In this document: positions 17,755-26,552 of the stretch, one piece after another
Position numbering within the stretch: the first letter of the stretch is position 1
Layout: each line of letters begins with the position of its first letter
Assembly: GCA_964565925.1 (NCBI GenBank)
Contig: CAZMGV010000014.1
Span: forward strand, 62,001-126,000
Length of the DNA stretch: 64,000 bases
Direction of reading: 5' to 3'
From: CAZMGV01 sp964565925
GTDB taxonomy: Bacteria > JAGRBM01 > JAHCIT01
The notes under the pieces: generated by a model
Seen by the model: only the letters and a program-made list of their open reading frames with translations
Told to the model about the DNA's origin: nothing
Databases searched by the model: none
Program-made: the position numbers and the translations under genes

Positions 17755-18900
17755 TTGCCGACGAAACCCAGCGCTTCCAATCGGAACATCCTGCTCGTGG
17801 ATGACGTGGAGCTGTTTCTCGAAATCGAGAAACGGTTTCTGGAGGGGAAAGGCCTGTCCGTTCATGTCGCCCGGGACGGCCAGCAGGCGATCGACGCGGC
17901 CAAATCGATACTGCCCGCCATTATCATCATGGACAATCTGATGCCGCGGAAAAACGGCGACCAGGCCTGCCGGGAGCTGAAGGCGCTGCCATCCACGCGC
18001 GATATTCCGATCCTCATGGTCACGGCGGAAGGCAACAAGGACTCGATAGACGAATGTTTCCGTTGCGGCGCCGATATGGTGATCACCAAGCCGATCCGCC
18101 GTGACGAACTCCTGACCGCCATCGACCAGCTCACCGATCTGAAACTCAATCCCGGGTCGAACGTGCCCAACGAGAAACCCAGAGTTCTCGTTATCGAGGA
18201 TTCCGAATTCTTTGTCACCCTGATCAAGGAGGCATTGACCTCGCGAGGTTATGACGTGGTCACGGCCATGACAGGCGACGAAGCCTGCGAAAGTCTGAGA
18301 ATCCACGGCGAGTTTATTCAGCTGGTTCTGCTGGATCTGATCATGCCGAAAGAAACCGGTCTGGACGTCCTCAAGAAGATCCGGGCGCTGCCCGGTGGCG
18401 ACAACTTTCTGGTCGCGGCACTGACGTCTCTCGGTCCGCTGGACCCGATGGCGTCGGACGTCCGGAAATTCGGGGTTCTCGAGTTTATCAACAAGTCCAT
18501 TCCACCGCTCGATCTGGTTTACCGGATCGACGAGCTCATGTTCGCGGAGAGTTCCGATACACGCCGGGATCCACGTTACAGCATGCACGTGCCGGTGCAG
18601 TTCAAGACCGACAAATTCTGGATCATGGGCGAGACGGTGAATATCTCGAAAAACGGCCTGTGCATCCGCTCTCTCGAACTGCCCGAACTCGGCTCGGAGA
18701 TCGTCCTGCGCTTCTCCTTCCCCGGCTCGCCGCAGGTTTGCGAGGAACAGGCGAAGGTGGTCTGGGAATCGGTGGCCGAACCACACCGCTCTCAAAAGCT
18801 CGTCGTGCTCGATTCCGGTTTCGGTGTACAGATCGAGTTCCGTTCCGAAGAGTTCCGGGACGGTTTCATGGCGCTGGAAGCCAAATACAAACACCTCTGA
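17755..18900 (+). CDS. Response regulator with two receiver domains and a C-terminal PilZ domain
   Basis: 381 residues. Receiver 1 (about 10-130) has the acidic pair Asp16-Asp17, phospho-acceptor Asp60 (IIIMDNLMP), Thr90 and Lys112. Receiver 2 (about 142-262) has Glu148-Asp149, Asp194 (LLDLIMP) and a lysine in INKS. The PilZ domain (about 270-375) keeps both c-di-GMP motifs: RRDPR and NISKNG. It therefore probably joins phosphorelay input to c-di-GMP binding; the output is not visible. No DNA-binding domain. TTG start with CGGAG six bases upstream. No histidine kinase is adjacent. Nine bases separate its stop from the next gene. Confidence 0.93.
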   Translation: MPTKPSASNRNILLVDDVELFLEIEKRFLEGKGLSVHVARDGQQAIDAAKSILPAIIIMDNLMPRKNGDQACRELKALPSTRDIPILMVTAEGNKDSIDECFRCGADMVITKPIRRDELLTAIDQLTDLKLNPGSNVPNEKPRVLVIEDSEFFVTLIKEALTSRGYDVVTAMTGDEACESLRIHGEFIQLVLLDLIMPKETGLDVLKKIRALPGGDNFLVAALTSLGPLDPMASDVRKFGVLEFINKSIPPLDLVYRIDELMFAESSDTRRDPRYSMHVPVQFKTDKFWIMGETVNISKNGLCIRSLELPELGSEIVLRFSFPGSPQVCEEQAKVVWESVAEPHRSQKLVVLDSGFGVQIEFRSEEFRDGFMALEAKYKHL

Positions 18901-18909
18901 GCGAACCCA

Positions 18910-20037
18910 GTGCCCAAACCTCAGGCTTTAAATCCTTCCCTGAAAGAGTGCCTTGAGTCGCTTCTGGTCTGGCCTGCCACCACGACCTACGAACGATATA
19001 CCCATTCAGCCGCCCGCCGGCTGCTGACGGAGCGGCGCATTCCATGGCGTCTCGACCGGTACGGAAACATCCATGCCGGTGATCTCAAATCCAGACAGCC
19101 CGTCGTTTTTGCCGCCCACCTGGATCACCCCGGCTTCAGTTTCACGGCGGCGGGCAAACGTGTCGAGACTCTCCGGTGGTGGGGAAGCGTCCGGAAAGAG
19201 TATTTTCCCAAAAGCCGGGTCCGGGTTTATCCCTACGACGAACGGGAGCTGAAACGCCTCCGCAGCCAGGCGATCGAAGGCACCATCCGGAGCGTTCACA
19301 CGGAAAAGGGCACCATCCGTCCAAACTCGGCCACCGCCGTCTTTGACGAACCGCTGGAAAAAGGACGCACCTACATCGGCAACTGGGCGCTGATGGAACT
19401 CAAGATGGCGGGCGGTTGGGTCGAGAGCATCCGGATCGACGATCTGGTCGGCTCCGCCTGCATCGCCGAACTCCTGACCCGCCTGCGCGGTCAGCCCCAT
19501 GTACGCGCGATGTTCACCCGCGCCGAAGAGGACGGATTCCACGGCGCACTCGCGGGTGCCCGGTTCATTCCGGAAAAAGCGCTGATTGTCTCTGTGGAGA
19601 CCAGCTCCGAGCGGGCCGGGGCAGTGCCCGGCAAGGGCCCGATTGTCCGGCTGGGAGATGCTTCGAGTGTGTTCGATCCGTACTGGACCCGGTTACTGGA
19701 CGAAACGGCCTCCGCCCTCGCGAAAACGGACCCTTCCTTTTACTACCAGAAACGGGTGATGGACGGGGGCTCGTGTGAAGCGACGGCGTTCCTGGCGCTC
19801 GGGTTTCGCGCGACGGGCGTCGCCGTGTCGCTCGTCAATTACCACAATATGGGGAAGCGGAAACTCGCTGCCGAGAAGATCGCCAAGTCCGACACCGAGC
19901 AGCTTCTGCAGCTGATGGAAGCGTTCGCCCGGAACTACCACGGCGGCAAAGGCGAACCGGTTCTCGTAAAGCGCATCCGGGAACGGGTTAAGGTCTCTTC
20001 CCGGCTGCTCGATACCCGCGTAATTCCCGGCCGCTAG
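18910..20037 (+). CDS. M42-family-like zinc aminopeptidase
   Basis: 375 residues, cytoplasmic, no signal. Motifs of the M42 (glutamyl/tetrahedral aminopeptidase) clan: the metal His in FAAHLDHPGF, the metal-bridging Asp in IRIDDLVGSACI (in place of the usual DNR), the catalytic Glu pair in FTRAEEDGFHGA, an acidic VSVETSSER, and the terminal metal His in SLVNYHNMG. Probably cleaves N-terminal residues from peptides. Sequence match is partial, so a divergent subfamily. GTG start 9 bases after the response regulator stop, with a weak ribosome site, suggesting coupling. Overlaps the convergent dehydrogenase gene by four bases. Confidence 0.8.
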   Translation: MPKPQALNPSLKECLESLLVWPATTTYERYTHSAARRLLTERRIPWRLDRYGNIHAGDLKSRQPVVFAAHLDHPGFSFTAAGKRVETLRWWGSVRKEYFPKSRVRVYPYDERELKRLRSQAIEGTIRSVHTEKGTIRPNSATAVFDEPLEKGRTYIGNWALMELKMAGGWVESIRIDDLVGSACIAELLTRLRGQPHVRAMFTRAEEDGFHGALAGARFIPEKALIVSVETSSERAGAVPGKGPIVRLGDASSVFDPYWTRLLDETASALAKTDPSFYYQKRVMDGGSCEATAFLALGFRATGVAVSLVNYHNMGKRKLAAEKIAKSDTEQLLQLMEAFARNYHGGKGEPVLVKRIRERVKVSSRLLDTRVIPGR

Positions 20038-20813
20038 AGCGTCTCGCCGCCGTCGGCGACCATGACCGTACCTGTCGTGAACGACGACGCGTCCGACGCC
20101 AGAAACAGAACCATATCCGCGATCTCTTCCGGCAGTCCGATCCGCTTCATTGGCTGGTTGACGAGAGCGTTGTTGAGCATCGCCGGGTTTTCCCAGATCG
20201 CGCGCGACATGGCGGTTTTGACGATCCCGGGGGCGATCGCATTCACCCGGATCTTAGCGGCCGCCCATTCGACAGCGAGCACTTTCGTCAGCATGATGAC
20301 GGCCGCCTTCGACACGCTGTAGACGCCCAGGCCCATCGCCGGTTTCAGACCCGCGATCGACCCGACGTTCACGATCGAGCCCCGTCCGCTTTTCGCCAGC
20401 GCCGGCTGAACCATTTTCGACAGCAGGAACGGGCCTTTCACGTTCACGTCCATGGTTTTGTCCCAGGCCTTCAGGTCCGCCATCAGTGTCGGACCGATAT
20501 ACGGATTGGTGGCCGCGTTGTTGACGAGTATGTCGAGGCCGCCGAGTTTATCGAGCGCCGTCTTTGCCAGCCGGTCGATATCTTCAGGCGACGACATATT
20601 CGCCAGCTGCACGGTCACCTGCCGGCCCATCTTTCGGCATTCGGCCGCCACCCGCTCCAGTTCTTCGGGCTTGCGCGAAGCGATCACGAGATCGGCGCCG
20701 GCCTCGGCGAGTTTCAGGACCGATGACTCCCCGATACCGCGGGAGGCTCCGGTTACCAGTGCTTTGCGGCCTTTCAGATCACGGCTGCGGCCGCTGTCCA
20801 TAGTGGCAGACAT
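20034..20813 (-). CDS. Short-chain dehydrogenase/reductase
   Basis: 259 residues, classical SDR. Cofactor motif TGASRGIG near residue 20, NNAATNP, catalytic Ser in NVGSIAG and YSVSK active-site pair, then IRVNAIAPGIVKTAM. The basic residue after the second beta strand (ASRKPEE) suggests NADP(H). C-terminal DGGETL is typical. The substrate cannot be read; FabG-like and secondary-alcohol dehydrogenases share this pattern. It lies 32 bases downstream of ptsP on the same strand. Confidence 0.92.
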   Translation of the reverse strand: MSATMDSGRSRDLKGRKALVTGASRGIGESSVLKLAEAGADLVIASRKPEELERVAAECRKMGRQVTVQLANMSSPEDIDRLAKTALDKLGGLDILVNNAATNPYIGPTLMADLKAWDKTMDVNVKGPFLLSKMVQPALAKSGRGSIVNVGSIAGLKPAMGLGVYSVSKAAVIMLTKVLAVEWAAAKIRVNAIAPGIVKTAMSRAIWENPAMLNNALVNQPMKRIGLPEEIADMVLFLASDASSFTTGTVMVADGGETL

Positions 20814-20845
20814 CTATAGCGATTCCTTTCAGACAGTAATGGGTT

Positions 20846-23230
20846 CTAGTTCTTCATGGCGTTGCGGATCTGAGTGAGCCGGTAGGCGGGCAGACGCGAG
20901 ATTTCCGCATTGACGATCTTCCGTACATCGGCGGCGCTCGAACATTCCAGGGAATGGGCCGCCAGTTCGCGGCAGGTCTGGGCCGAAAGCGACTTCACCA
21001 GATAGCGGATCATGGGCAGATGCGGCGGAGCGATCGAGAAATTCGTGAGCCCGAGACCCAGCAGCACGGGCAGCGCCGACATGTCGGCTCCCATTTCACC
21101 GCAGAGCGACACCGGTTTTCCGGCCCGCTCGCCCGCTTCCACCGTCCATTTAATCAGCTTGAGCACCGCCGGATGAAGGCTGTCGAACATCTTGGCAACC
21201 CGCTGGTTATTTCGGTCGACCGCCAGCGTGTACTGCGTGAGATCGTTACTGCCGATGCTCAGGAAGTCGCATTCGGCCAGAAGCGCGTCGGCAATCAGTA
21301 CGGCCGTGGGGACTTCGATCATCACACCCATCTGGATGGTCTTGTCGAAAGCATGTCCCTCCTGGCGGAGTTCCTGCTTTACCTCTTCGATGATCGCTTT
21401 TGACTTACGGATCTCTTCCACACTCGTCACCATCGGCAGCAGCATCGAGAGTTTCCCGTGTGCGGACGCCCGCAGGATTGCCCGAAGCTGCGTCTTGAAC
21501 ACGTGGACGAGATCGAGGAGCACGCGGATCGACCGCCAGCCCAGATAGGGGTTATCCTCTTTCCGGTCGTTCAGGCCCTGCAGGAACTTGTCACCGCCCA
21601 CATCCAGGATACGGATCACCGCCCCCTGGGTTTTCAGATCCTTGGCGACACGCGTATAGGTCCTGAACTGCTCCTCTTCCGTCGGGAAGGTCTTCTGCAT
21701 CAGGAACAGGAACTCGGTTCGGTACAGCCCGACGCCTTCGGCCCCGTAGTGCTTGACCAGCTTCAGGTCCGCCGCGAGGTTGAGGTTCCCCATCAACTTG
21801 ACCTTCAGACCGTCGGTGGTTTTCGCCTTGCCGGTCCCGGCCTCGTCCAGCTCCTTGCGGCTTACCTCGAGTTCTCGCTTGACGCGTCTGAACTCTTTCA
21901 GGATGGCCGGGCGCGGATTTACATGAACATTACCGGTGTTGCCGTCCAGAATGACGTAATCGCCCGTCCGGATCGAACGGTACTGGTCTTCGATACCCAC
22001 CACCGCCGGGATCTCGAAACTGCGCGCCAGAATCGCCGCGTGGGACGTCGGGCCGCCGTGGCCCGAGATCATGCCGACAACACGTTCGGTATCCATTTCA
22101 ACGGCGTCCGATGGCGTGATCATGTGGGACACGAGGATAAACCGGTCGTTGAACGGCACCTCGACGCGGGGCTTGTTAACGATCTTGTTGATGAGCCGGC
22201 GGCCCACGTCCTCGATATCGACCACTTTCTCGCGTGCGTACGGGTCCTTGGCATCGCTGAGAATCTTCACATAGGCGCCGACGACATCGCGGATCGCCAG
22301 CGGGGCGCTCTTTCCCTCGCCGATCTTCTGTCCGATCTTCCCGATGAAGCCGGGGTCTTCCAGAAACATCAGGTGCGTGGAGAATATCTTGGCCTCTTCG
22401 TCGGACAGCTTTTCCGCGATCCGGGCCTCGGCGTCCTTGATATCGCTCTCCGCGGCTTTCACGGCCGTCTGGAGGCGTGCCATTTCCTGCTTCTCGCCGA
22501 GAAACACATCGTCCAGGAACAGGGCATCGTGCTCTTCGGTCATCACGACGGCCCGCCCCATGGCGATACCGGCCGAGGCCGGAAGCCCCCGGATCAATGC
22601 ACCTTCGAGAGAACCCGGCGGGGGCTGCCCTTCGGCCAGCCGTTTTGCCTCGCCCTTGTCCGCCTTTTTGCCTTTTGCGGTTTCTTCCGCACTGGACTTG
22701 TACTTGTCAATTGAATCCAGAAGGCGGCTGTTCTGAATGATGGTTCCCACAAGGCTGGCGATGGTCGTGACCATCCGGGTGTCGTCCAGCGTGAAGTCGT
22801 AGGCTTCCTTCGTCTGGATCGTCAGAACGCCGATGGCCATCTCGCGGAGGATGACCGGCGTAGCGAGGAACGAGGTGTATTTCTCTTCCTGCGTTTCCGG
22901 GAAATATTTGTACCGGGGATGGAGTGTCGCATTGCGAACCGCAACGGTCTGCATCTTTTCAATCGCCAGACCGGTGAGGCCCTCATGGATCGAGAGCTTC
23001 ACAGTGCCGACCGAATTCGGATCCAGGCCCTTCGTGGCGTTCAGCGTCAGGTAGTTACCGGTTTCATCCAGCAGGTAGACCGAGCAGACGTCCATCTCCA
23101 TCGTCTCGGCGACGGAGACGACCACGCTCGCCAGGATGTCCTGGACGCCGTGCGACTTCGCGATCAGGGTCGCGATCTTGTCAAGCAGCGCCAGTTTCTT
23201 GGAGGTCTGGTCTGGGGGACGTTCAACCAC
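20846..23230 (-). CDS. ptsP: Phosphoenolpyruvate-protein phosphotransferase of the nitrogen PTS
   Basis: About 794 residues. N-terminal GAF domain (about 20-165), then a PTS Enzyme I: phospho-accepting His near residue 396 in GGPTSHAAILAR, the PEP-binding LYRTEFLFL, and the active Cys near 710 in SLCGEMGAD. It takes phosphate from PEP and passes it to NPr (PtsO), a regulatory chain rather than sugar uptake. The frame is open to a TTG at 23263, but AAAGGA stands well placed before the GTG at 23230 (VVERPPDQ), which I prefer. No ptsO/ptsN nearby. Divergent from the MFS gene. Confidence 0.93.
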   Translation of the reverse strand: MVERPPDQTSKKLALLDKIATLIAKSHGVQDILASVVVSVAETMEMDVCSVYLLDETGNYLTLNATKGLDPNSVGTVKLSIHEGLTGLAIEKMQTVAVRNATLHPRYKYFPETQEEKYTSFLATPVILREMAIGVLTIQTKEAYDFTLDDTRMVTTIASLVGTIIQNSRLLDSIDKYKSSAEETAKGKKADKGEAKRLAEGQPPPGSLEGALIRGLPASAGIAMGRAVVMTEEHDALFLDDVFLGEKQEMARLQTAVKAAESDIKDAEARIAEKLSDEEAKIFSTHLMFLEDPGFIGKIGQKIGEGKSAPLAIRDVVGAYVKILSDAKDPYAREKVVDIEDVGRRLINKIVNKPRVEVPFNDRFILVSHMITPSDAVEMDTERVVGMISGHGGPTSHAAILARSFEIPAVVGIEDQYRSIRTGDYVILDGNTGNVHVNPRPAILKEFRRVKRELEVSRKELDEAGTGKAKTTDGLKVKLMGNLNLAADLKLVKHYGAEGVGLYRTEFLFLMQKTFPTEEEQFRTYTRVAKDLKTQGAVIRILDVGGDKFLQGLNDRKEDNPYLGWRSIRVLLDLVHVFKTQLRAILRASAHGKLSMLLPMVTSVEEIRKSKAIIEEVKQELRQEGHAFDKTIQMGVMIEVPTAVLIADALLAECDFLSIGSNDLTQYTLAVDRNNQRVAKMFDSLHPAVLKLIKWTVEAGERAGKPVSLCGEMGADMSALPVLLGLGLTNFSIAPPHLPMIRYLVKSLSAQTCRELAAHSLECSSAADVRKIVNAEISRLPAYRLTQIRNAMKN

Positions 23231-23378
23231 TCGGAACACTTCCTTTCCCGAACGCTGGAACAATTCAGGCCTGCGAGTCCATTATATTTCATTTCCGGAC
23301 CGAAAACGGCCTGTTTCAATAGTTGCCGGCGGTTTTTGATTTCGGACAGCCGATGCCTTAACTGAACAGCCGCGTTCG

Positions 23379-24794
23379 ATGGCTACCACTTCAGCCCAGC
23401 CTGATTCCCCCCTCAACTCCGGTGAACTCACCGCCAAACGGCGGTTCGGAAATCCCGTGAGCCGTTTTCTGGCCGGCCGCGGCGTCTACTACGGCTGGGT
23501 CATGACCGCCGTGGCGTTTGTCTGCAGCCTGTGGTCCATCGGGTTCATTTTCTACACCTACGGCCTGTTCCGGGAACCGATCCGCCAGGACATGGGCTGG
23601 AGCGTCTCGACCATGACCAACGCTTACGCCACCTATACGCTGGCGATGGCGCTCTGGGGACCGCTGTCATCCCGGATGACGGAGCGGTTCGGCCCCCGGG
23701 CGGTGGTCACCTTCGGCGCGGGCGTGCTGCCCGTCGCGCTGCTGGCCCTCTCGTGCGCCCATACGAAGTGGCAGTTCTTCGTTGGCTTCGGCGTGTTCGC
23801 CTCGTTCGGGACGAGCATGCTGGGCACGATTCCAACCTTTGCGGCGCTGAACCACTGGTTTACGACGAACAAGGCTCAGTCCTTTTCATGGGCGTCGGCC
23901 GGGCTCTCCAGCGCCGGACTGGTTCTGGTCCCGCTCACGCAATACCTGATCGGCCATTACGGCTGGCGGACGGCCTACCAGATCAACGCCGTCCTGCTGG
24001 TCGTCACGATCTACCCGCTTATCGCGGTGCTTTTTTACAACCGGCCCGACGATCTGGGCGTTCCGGAAGAGGCGCCGCCCGCGCCCGATCTCGAGGCCGC
24101 CCCCGACCGCCTGCTCGAATACCGGGAGATCATGTTCGACATGCGGTTCGTCCTCACGGTCGCATCGCTGGCGCTGGCATCCGCCTGCTGGTCGGTGATC
24201 CTGCAGTCGTTCGTGAGCGATCTCAGCACCCGCAGCACGGGCTACCGGTGGGAGCCCACCGCGGCCGCCAGCCTGTTCGCGTTCCTGGCGATGCTCTGCG
24301 GTATCGGGAAACCGATCTTCGGCGCCGTGGGCGACCGGATGGAACGGCGCCGCGCTATCATCCTGGCGGTCACCATGCAGCTCGTGGGCTTCCTGTGCAT
24401 GGTCGCCACCCGGTGGTACGAATTCGCCCCGTTCCAGGTGGGCAGCGTCCATACGGACCTGCTGCTGACCGTGGGGATCCTCCTGTACGGTCTCGGAGTG
24501 GGCGGTTGCCTGCCGCTTTTCAGCGCCCTGCACGCCGACCAGTTCGGCCGCCTGTCGTTCCCCCGCGTGTCGGGCACCGCGACGCCGTTCAACGTCGCCG
24601 TCGTGTTCTGCATGTATCTGCTGACCGGGGCCTTGTACGACCATTACCAGTCGTACCTGCCGCAGAGCTGGATCTTCATCTGCGGCTACCTCGTGTCGCT
24701 GCTCTGCATCGTGATCCTGATGGTCCGCGTGAAGCGCCCGCGCAATCCAAGAAAGACCTTCGACACGCCGCTGGAACAGGCCGAACCGGTCTGA
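23379..24794 (+). CDS. Major facilitator superfamily transporter
   Basis: 471 residues with about 12 hydrophobic helices in two halves, joined by a charged loop near 215-240 (PEEAPPAPDLEAAPDRLLEY). N-terminal YYGWVMTAVAFVCSLWS and the RQDMGWS motif resemble the OFA/monocarboxylate branch of the MFS (oxalate-formate antiporter relatives). The inner membrane is the expected site. Substrate unknown. The ribosome site is weak. The gene ends 20 bases before a strong bidirectional terminator. Confidence 0.9.
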   Translation: MATTSAQPDSPLNSGELTAKRRFGNPVSRFLAGRGVYYGWVMTAVAFVCSLWSIGFIFYTYGLFREPIRQDMGWSVSTMTNAYATYTLAMALWGPLSSRMTERFGPRAVVTFGAGVLPVALLALSCAHTKWQFFVGFGVFASFGTSMLGTIPTFAALNHWFTTNKAQSFSWASAGLSSAGLVLVPLTQYLIGHYGWRTAYQINAVLLVVTIYPLIAVLFYNRPDDLGVPEEAPPAPDLEAAPDRLLEYREIMFDMRFVLTVASLALASACWSVILQSFVSDLSTRSTGYRWEPTAAASLFAFLAMLCGIGKPIFGAVGDRMERRRAIILAVTMQLVGFLCMVATRWYEFAPFQVGSVHTDLLLTVGILLYGLGVGGCLPLFSALHADQFGRLSFPRVSGTATPFNVAVVFCMYLLTGALYDHYQSYLPQSWIFICGYLVSLLCIVILMVRVKRPRNPRKTFDTPLEQAEPV

Positions 24795-24813
24795 GTGGCG
24801 CCGCAGAAAGCGA

Positions 24814-24849
24814 AAAAGGAAAGGGCGCCCGGAGGCGCCCTTTCCTTTT
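24814..24849. terminator. Bidirectional intrinsic terminator
   Basis: Perfect 16-base stem: AAAAGGAAAGGGCGCC (24814-24829) and its complement at 24834-24849, loop CGGA. A-tract on one side and T-tract on the other make it work in both directions, serving the MFS gene and the convergent PuuD-like gene. Confidence 0.93.
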
Positions 24850-24891
24850 ATCTCAACCGGCTCCGGAGCCGGCCGCCACGATCGACCGCAA

Positions 24892-25671
24892 TCAGTCGAT
24901 CGAGTTCACTTCCGGCTTTCCGGCCTTCTCGTACATCCAGTAGACGAAGCCCCAGCCCGCCAGGATCGTCAGCGCGACCGGGATTACGTCCAGCCCCTTG
25001 CCCACGCCGAAGATGAACGACATGTGCTGATTGAGCATCATGGCGACGAGCGGCACGGACATATAGGTGTTGTGCTTGGAACGAAGGCCCGCGCGTGCGA
25101 CATCGGCCGCGTCCGGGGCGGTTCCGCCCTTGATCGCACCGATGATCCGCTTCTGGGCCGGCCAGATCCGCATCCACACGTTGAACGCCATCGTCGTGCC
25201 GAACAACGCGCCGATGTGAATCCAGATCGCCCGTTCCTTCATCTCGGCGACGCAGCTGAACAGTCCGGCGATAAGAATCACCACCACGAAGCTCGTCCAG
25301 ATGCCGATCTTGTGCTGTTCCGGCTTCAGCTTGCCCCAGAGCTGGTCGTAGACGACCGGGCCGAGAACGATAGCGGCGATACCGATACCCATCGCCAGAG
25401 CCGGCTTCGAGTCGGAGGTCAGGCCCACCATGTAGAACGCCAGCACCAGCAGCAGAACGCCGGTGATCCAGGTCCAGGCGGCGCCCCAGCGGAACATGTA
25501 GAGGGCGCGCGGCATCAGCTCCGGCACGACCTTTTTCTTGGTGTCGGCATCGTAGGTCTTCGCGAGGTTCGCGTTGACGAAGTTGAAGAAGTAAAGATGC
25601 CCGATCCACATGATACCTGCGATGACGTGCATCCAGCGGATCAGCGAGTGAGCGATTTCATGCGGTCCCAT
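24892..25671 (-). CDS. Multi-spanning membrane protein related to the N-terminal domain of urate hydroxylase PuuD (DUF989-like)
   Basis: 259 residues with about seven or eight hydrophobic helices. The opening RWMHVIAGIMWIGHLYFFNFVN and the PRALYMFRWGAAWTWITG segment are like the membrane part of PuuD-type proteins, but no C-terminal cytochrome c domain (CxxCH) is present. Histidines recur inside helices (HSLIRWMHVI, GHLYFF, WIHIGALF, NQHMSF), so heme binding is possible. The frame is open to 25755, but the ATG at 25671 has GGGAG at good spacing and matches the family start. It is divergent from the SufR-like regulator, with a palindrome over the likely promoter. Confidence 0.75.
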   Translation of the reverse strand: MGPHEIAHSLIRWMHVIAGIMWIGHLYFFNFVNANLAKTYDADTKKKVVPELMPRALYMFRWGAAWTWITGVLLLVLAFYMVGLTSDSKPALAMGIGIAAIVLGPVVYDQLWGKLKPEQHKIGIWTSFVVVILIAGLFSCVAEMKERAIWIHIGALFGTTMAFNVWMRIWPAQKRIIGAIKGGTAPDAADVARAGLRSKHNTYMSVPLVAMMLNQHMSFIFGVGKGLDVIPVALTILAGWGFVYWMYEKAGKPEVNSID

Positions 25672-25722
25672 TAAAGTTTTCTCCCTGTGTGGTGTGCAGA
25701 ACCTTTTCCCCGGTTCTGACAG

Positions 25723-25751
25723 TTGCGTCGCTGGTGAAGATATTGTATTTT
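25723..25751 (+). promoter_or_regulatory. Candidate promoter of the SufR-like regulator
   Basis: TTGCGT (25723-25728), 17-base spacer, TATTTT (25746-25751). The expected start point, near 25758, falls inside the palindrome at 25749-25770, which suggests autoregulation. Tentative. Confidence 0.4.
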
Positions 25752-25770
25752 CCAAGCGACCTCTTGGAAA
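25749..25770. promoter_or_regulatory. Perfect inverted repeat, candidate operator
   Basis: TTTCCAAG (25749-25756), six-base spacer, CTTGGAAA (25763-25770). It lies 18 bases before the regulator ATG. On the minus strand it also covers the -35 of a candidate promoter for the PuuD-like gene (TTTCCA at 25770-25765, 17 bases, TACAAT at 25747-25742). A dimeric regulator bound here would block both promoters. Confidence 0.75.
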
Positions 25771-25788
25771 TATACCTGTAGCCGCACA

Positions 25789-26448
25789 ATGTCAAGCAAC
25801 TTTTCAGATACCCCTCCCCCCCTCTCCGCCCGATCCGCGGACCGGATCCTTGTGCTCCTGAAAACCCGGGGGCCGCAGACCGCTGCCGATCTCGGAGACG
25901 CCCTTGGTACCACCGGCGAGGCGGCCCGCCAGCAGCTCGTGAAGCTGGCCGCCGACGGACTCGTCGAGGCGGAGGCGGAGAACCGGGGCGTCGGCCGCCC
26001 ATCGCAGCTCTGGAGCCTAACGTCTGCCGGCCACAGCCGGTTCCCCGATACCCACGCGGAACTCACCGTGCAGCTCATCGGCTCGGTACGCGAGGTGCTG
26101 GGCGAAGCGGCGCTCACGAAACTGCTCGCCGCCCGCGAACAGAATCAGCGCGGAACCTACACCAACGCGCGCGCGGATTCCGGCGACCTCGAATCCCGCA
26201 TCGCCCGGCTCGCAGAGATCCGAAGCACCGAGGGCTACATGGCGGAGTGGAAAGCGGACGGCGACGGTTACCTCCTGATCGAGAACCACTGTCCGGTCTG
26301 CGCAGCGGCCACCGCCTGCCAGGACCTCTGTCAGAGCGAACTCCGGACGTTCCAGAACCTTCTCGGCTCCGACGTCACCGTCAGCCGCACGGAACATATC
26401 GTGAGCGGCGCCCGCCGGTGCGTGTACCGGATCGCCAAAGCCGCCTGA
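25789..26448 (+). CDS. SufR-like iron-sulfur winged-helix transcriptional regulator
   Basis: 219 residues. Residues about 17-80 form a winged helix (ILVLLKTRGPQTAADLG, then EAARQQLVKLAADGLV and VGRPSQLWSLT). The C-terminal part carries the SufR-type cluster ligands: Cys168 in ENHCPVC, Cys177 and Cys181 in ACQDLC, and Cys211 in RRCVYRI. SufR proteins hold a [4Fe-4S] or [2Fe-2S] cluster and repress suf genes when it is present. No suf gene is near, so its target here is probably itself and the divergent PuuD-like gene (inference from the palindrome). The ATG has no clear Shine-Dalgarno site and the leader would be short. Confidence 0.85.
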   Translation: MSSNFSDTPPPLSARSADRILVLLKTRGPQTAADLGDALGTTGEAARQQLVKLAADGLVEAEAENRGVGRPSQLWSLTSAGHSRFPDTHAELTVQLIGSVREVLGEAALTKLLAAREQNQRGTYTNARADSGDLESRIARLAEIRSTEGYMAEWKADGDGYLLIENHCPVCAAATACQDLCQSELRTFQNLLGSDVTVSRTEHIVSGARRCVYRIAKAA

Positions 26449-26552
26449 GCGAATCCACATTGCTTTTGCCACCGGTTAACTCCGGTGTTACCGACAGCGA
26501 TCAGACGCCGGTGGCAAAGAATAAACCCACAACCCGACACGGGGAGCCCTTC

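Noticed and set aside
26247..26552. Upstream extension of the cupredoxin gene into the SufR-like gene
   Set aside because: Lipoprotein signal and GGGGAG show the start at 26553.
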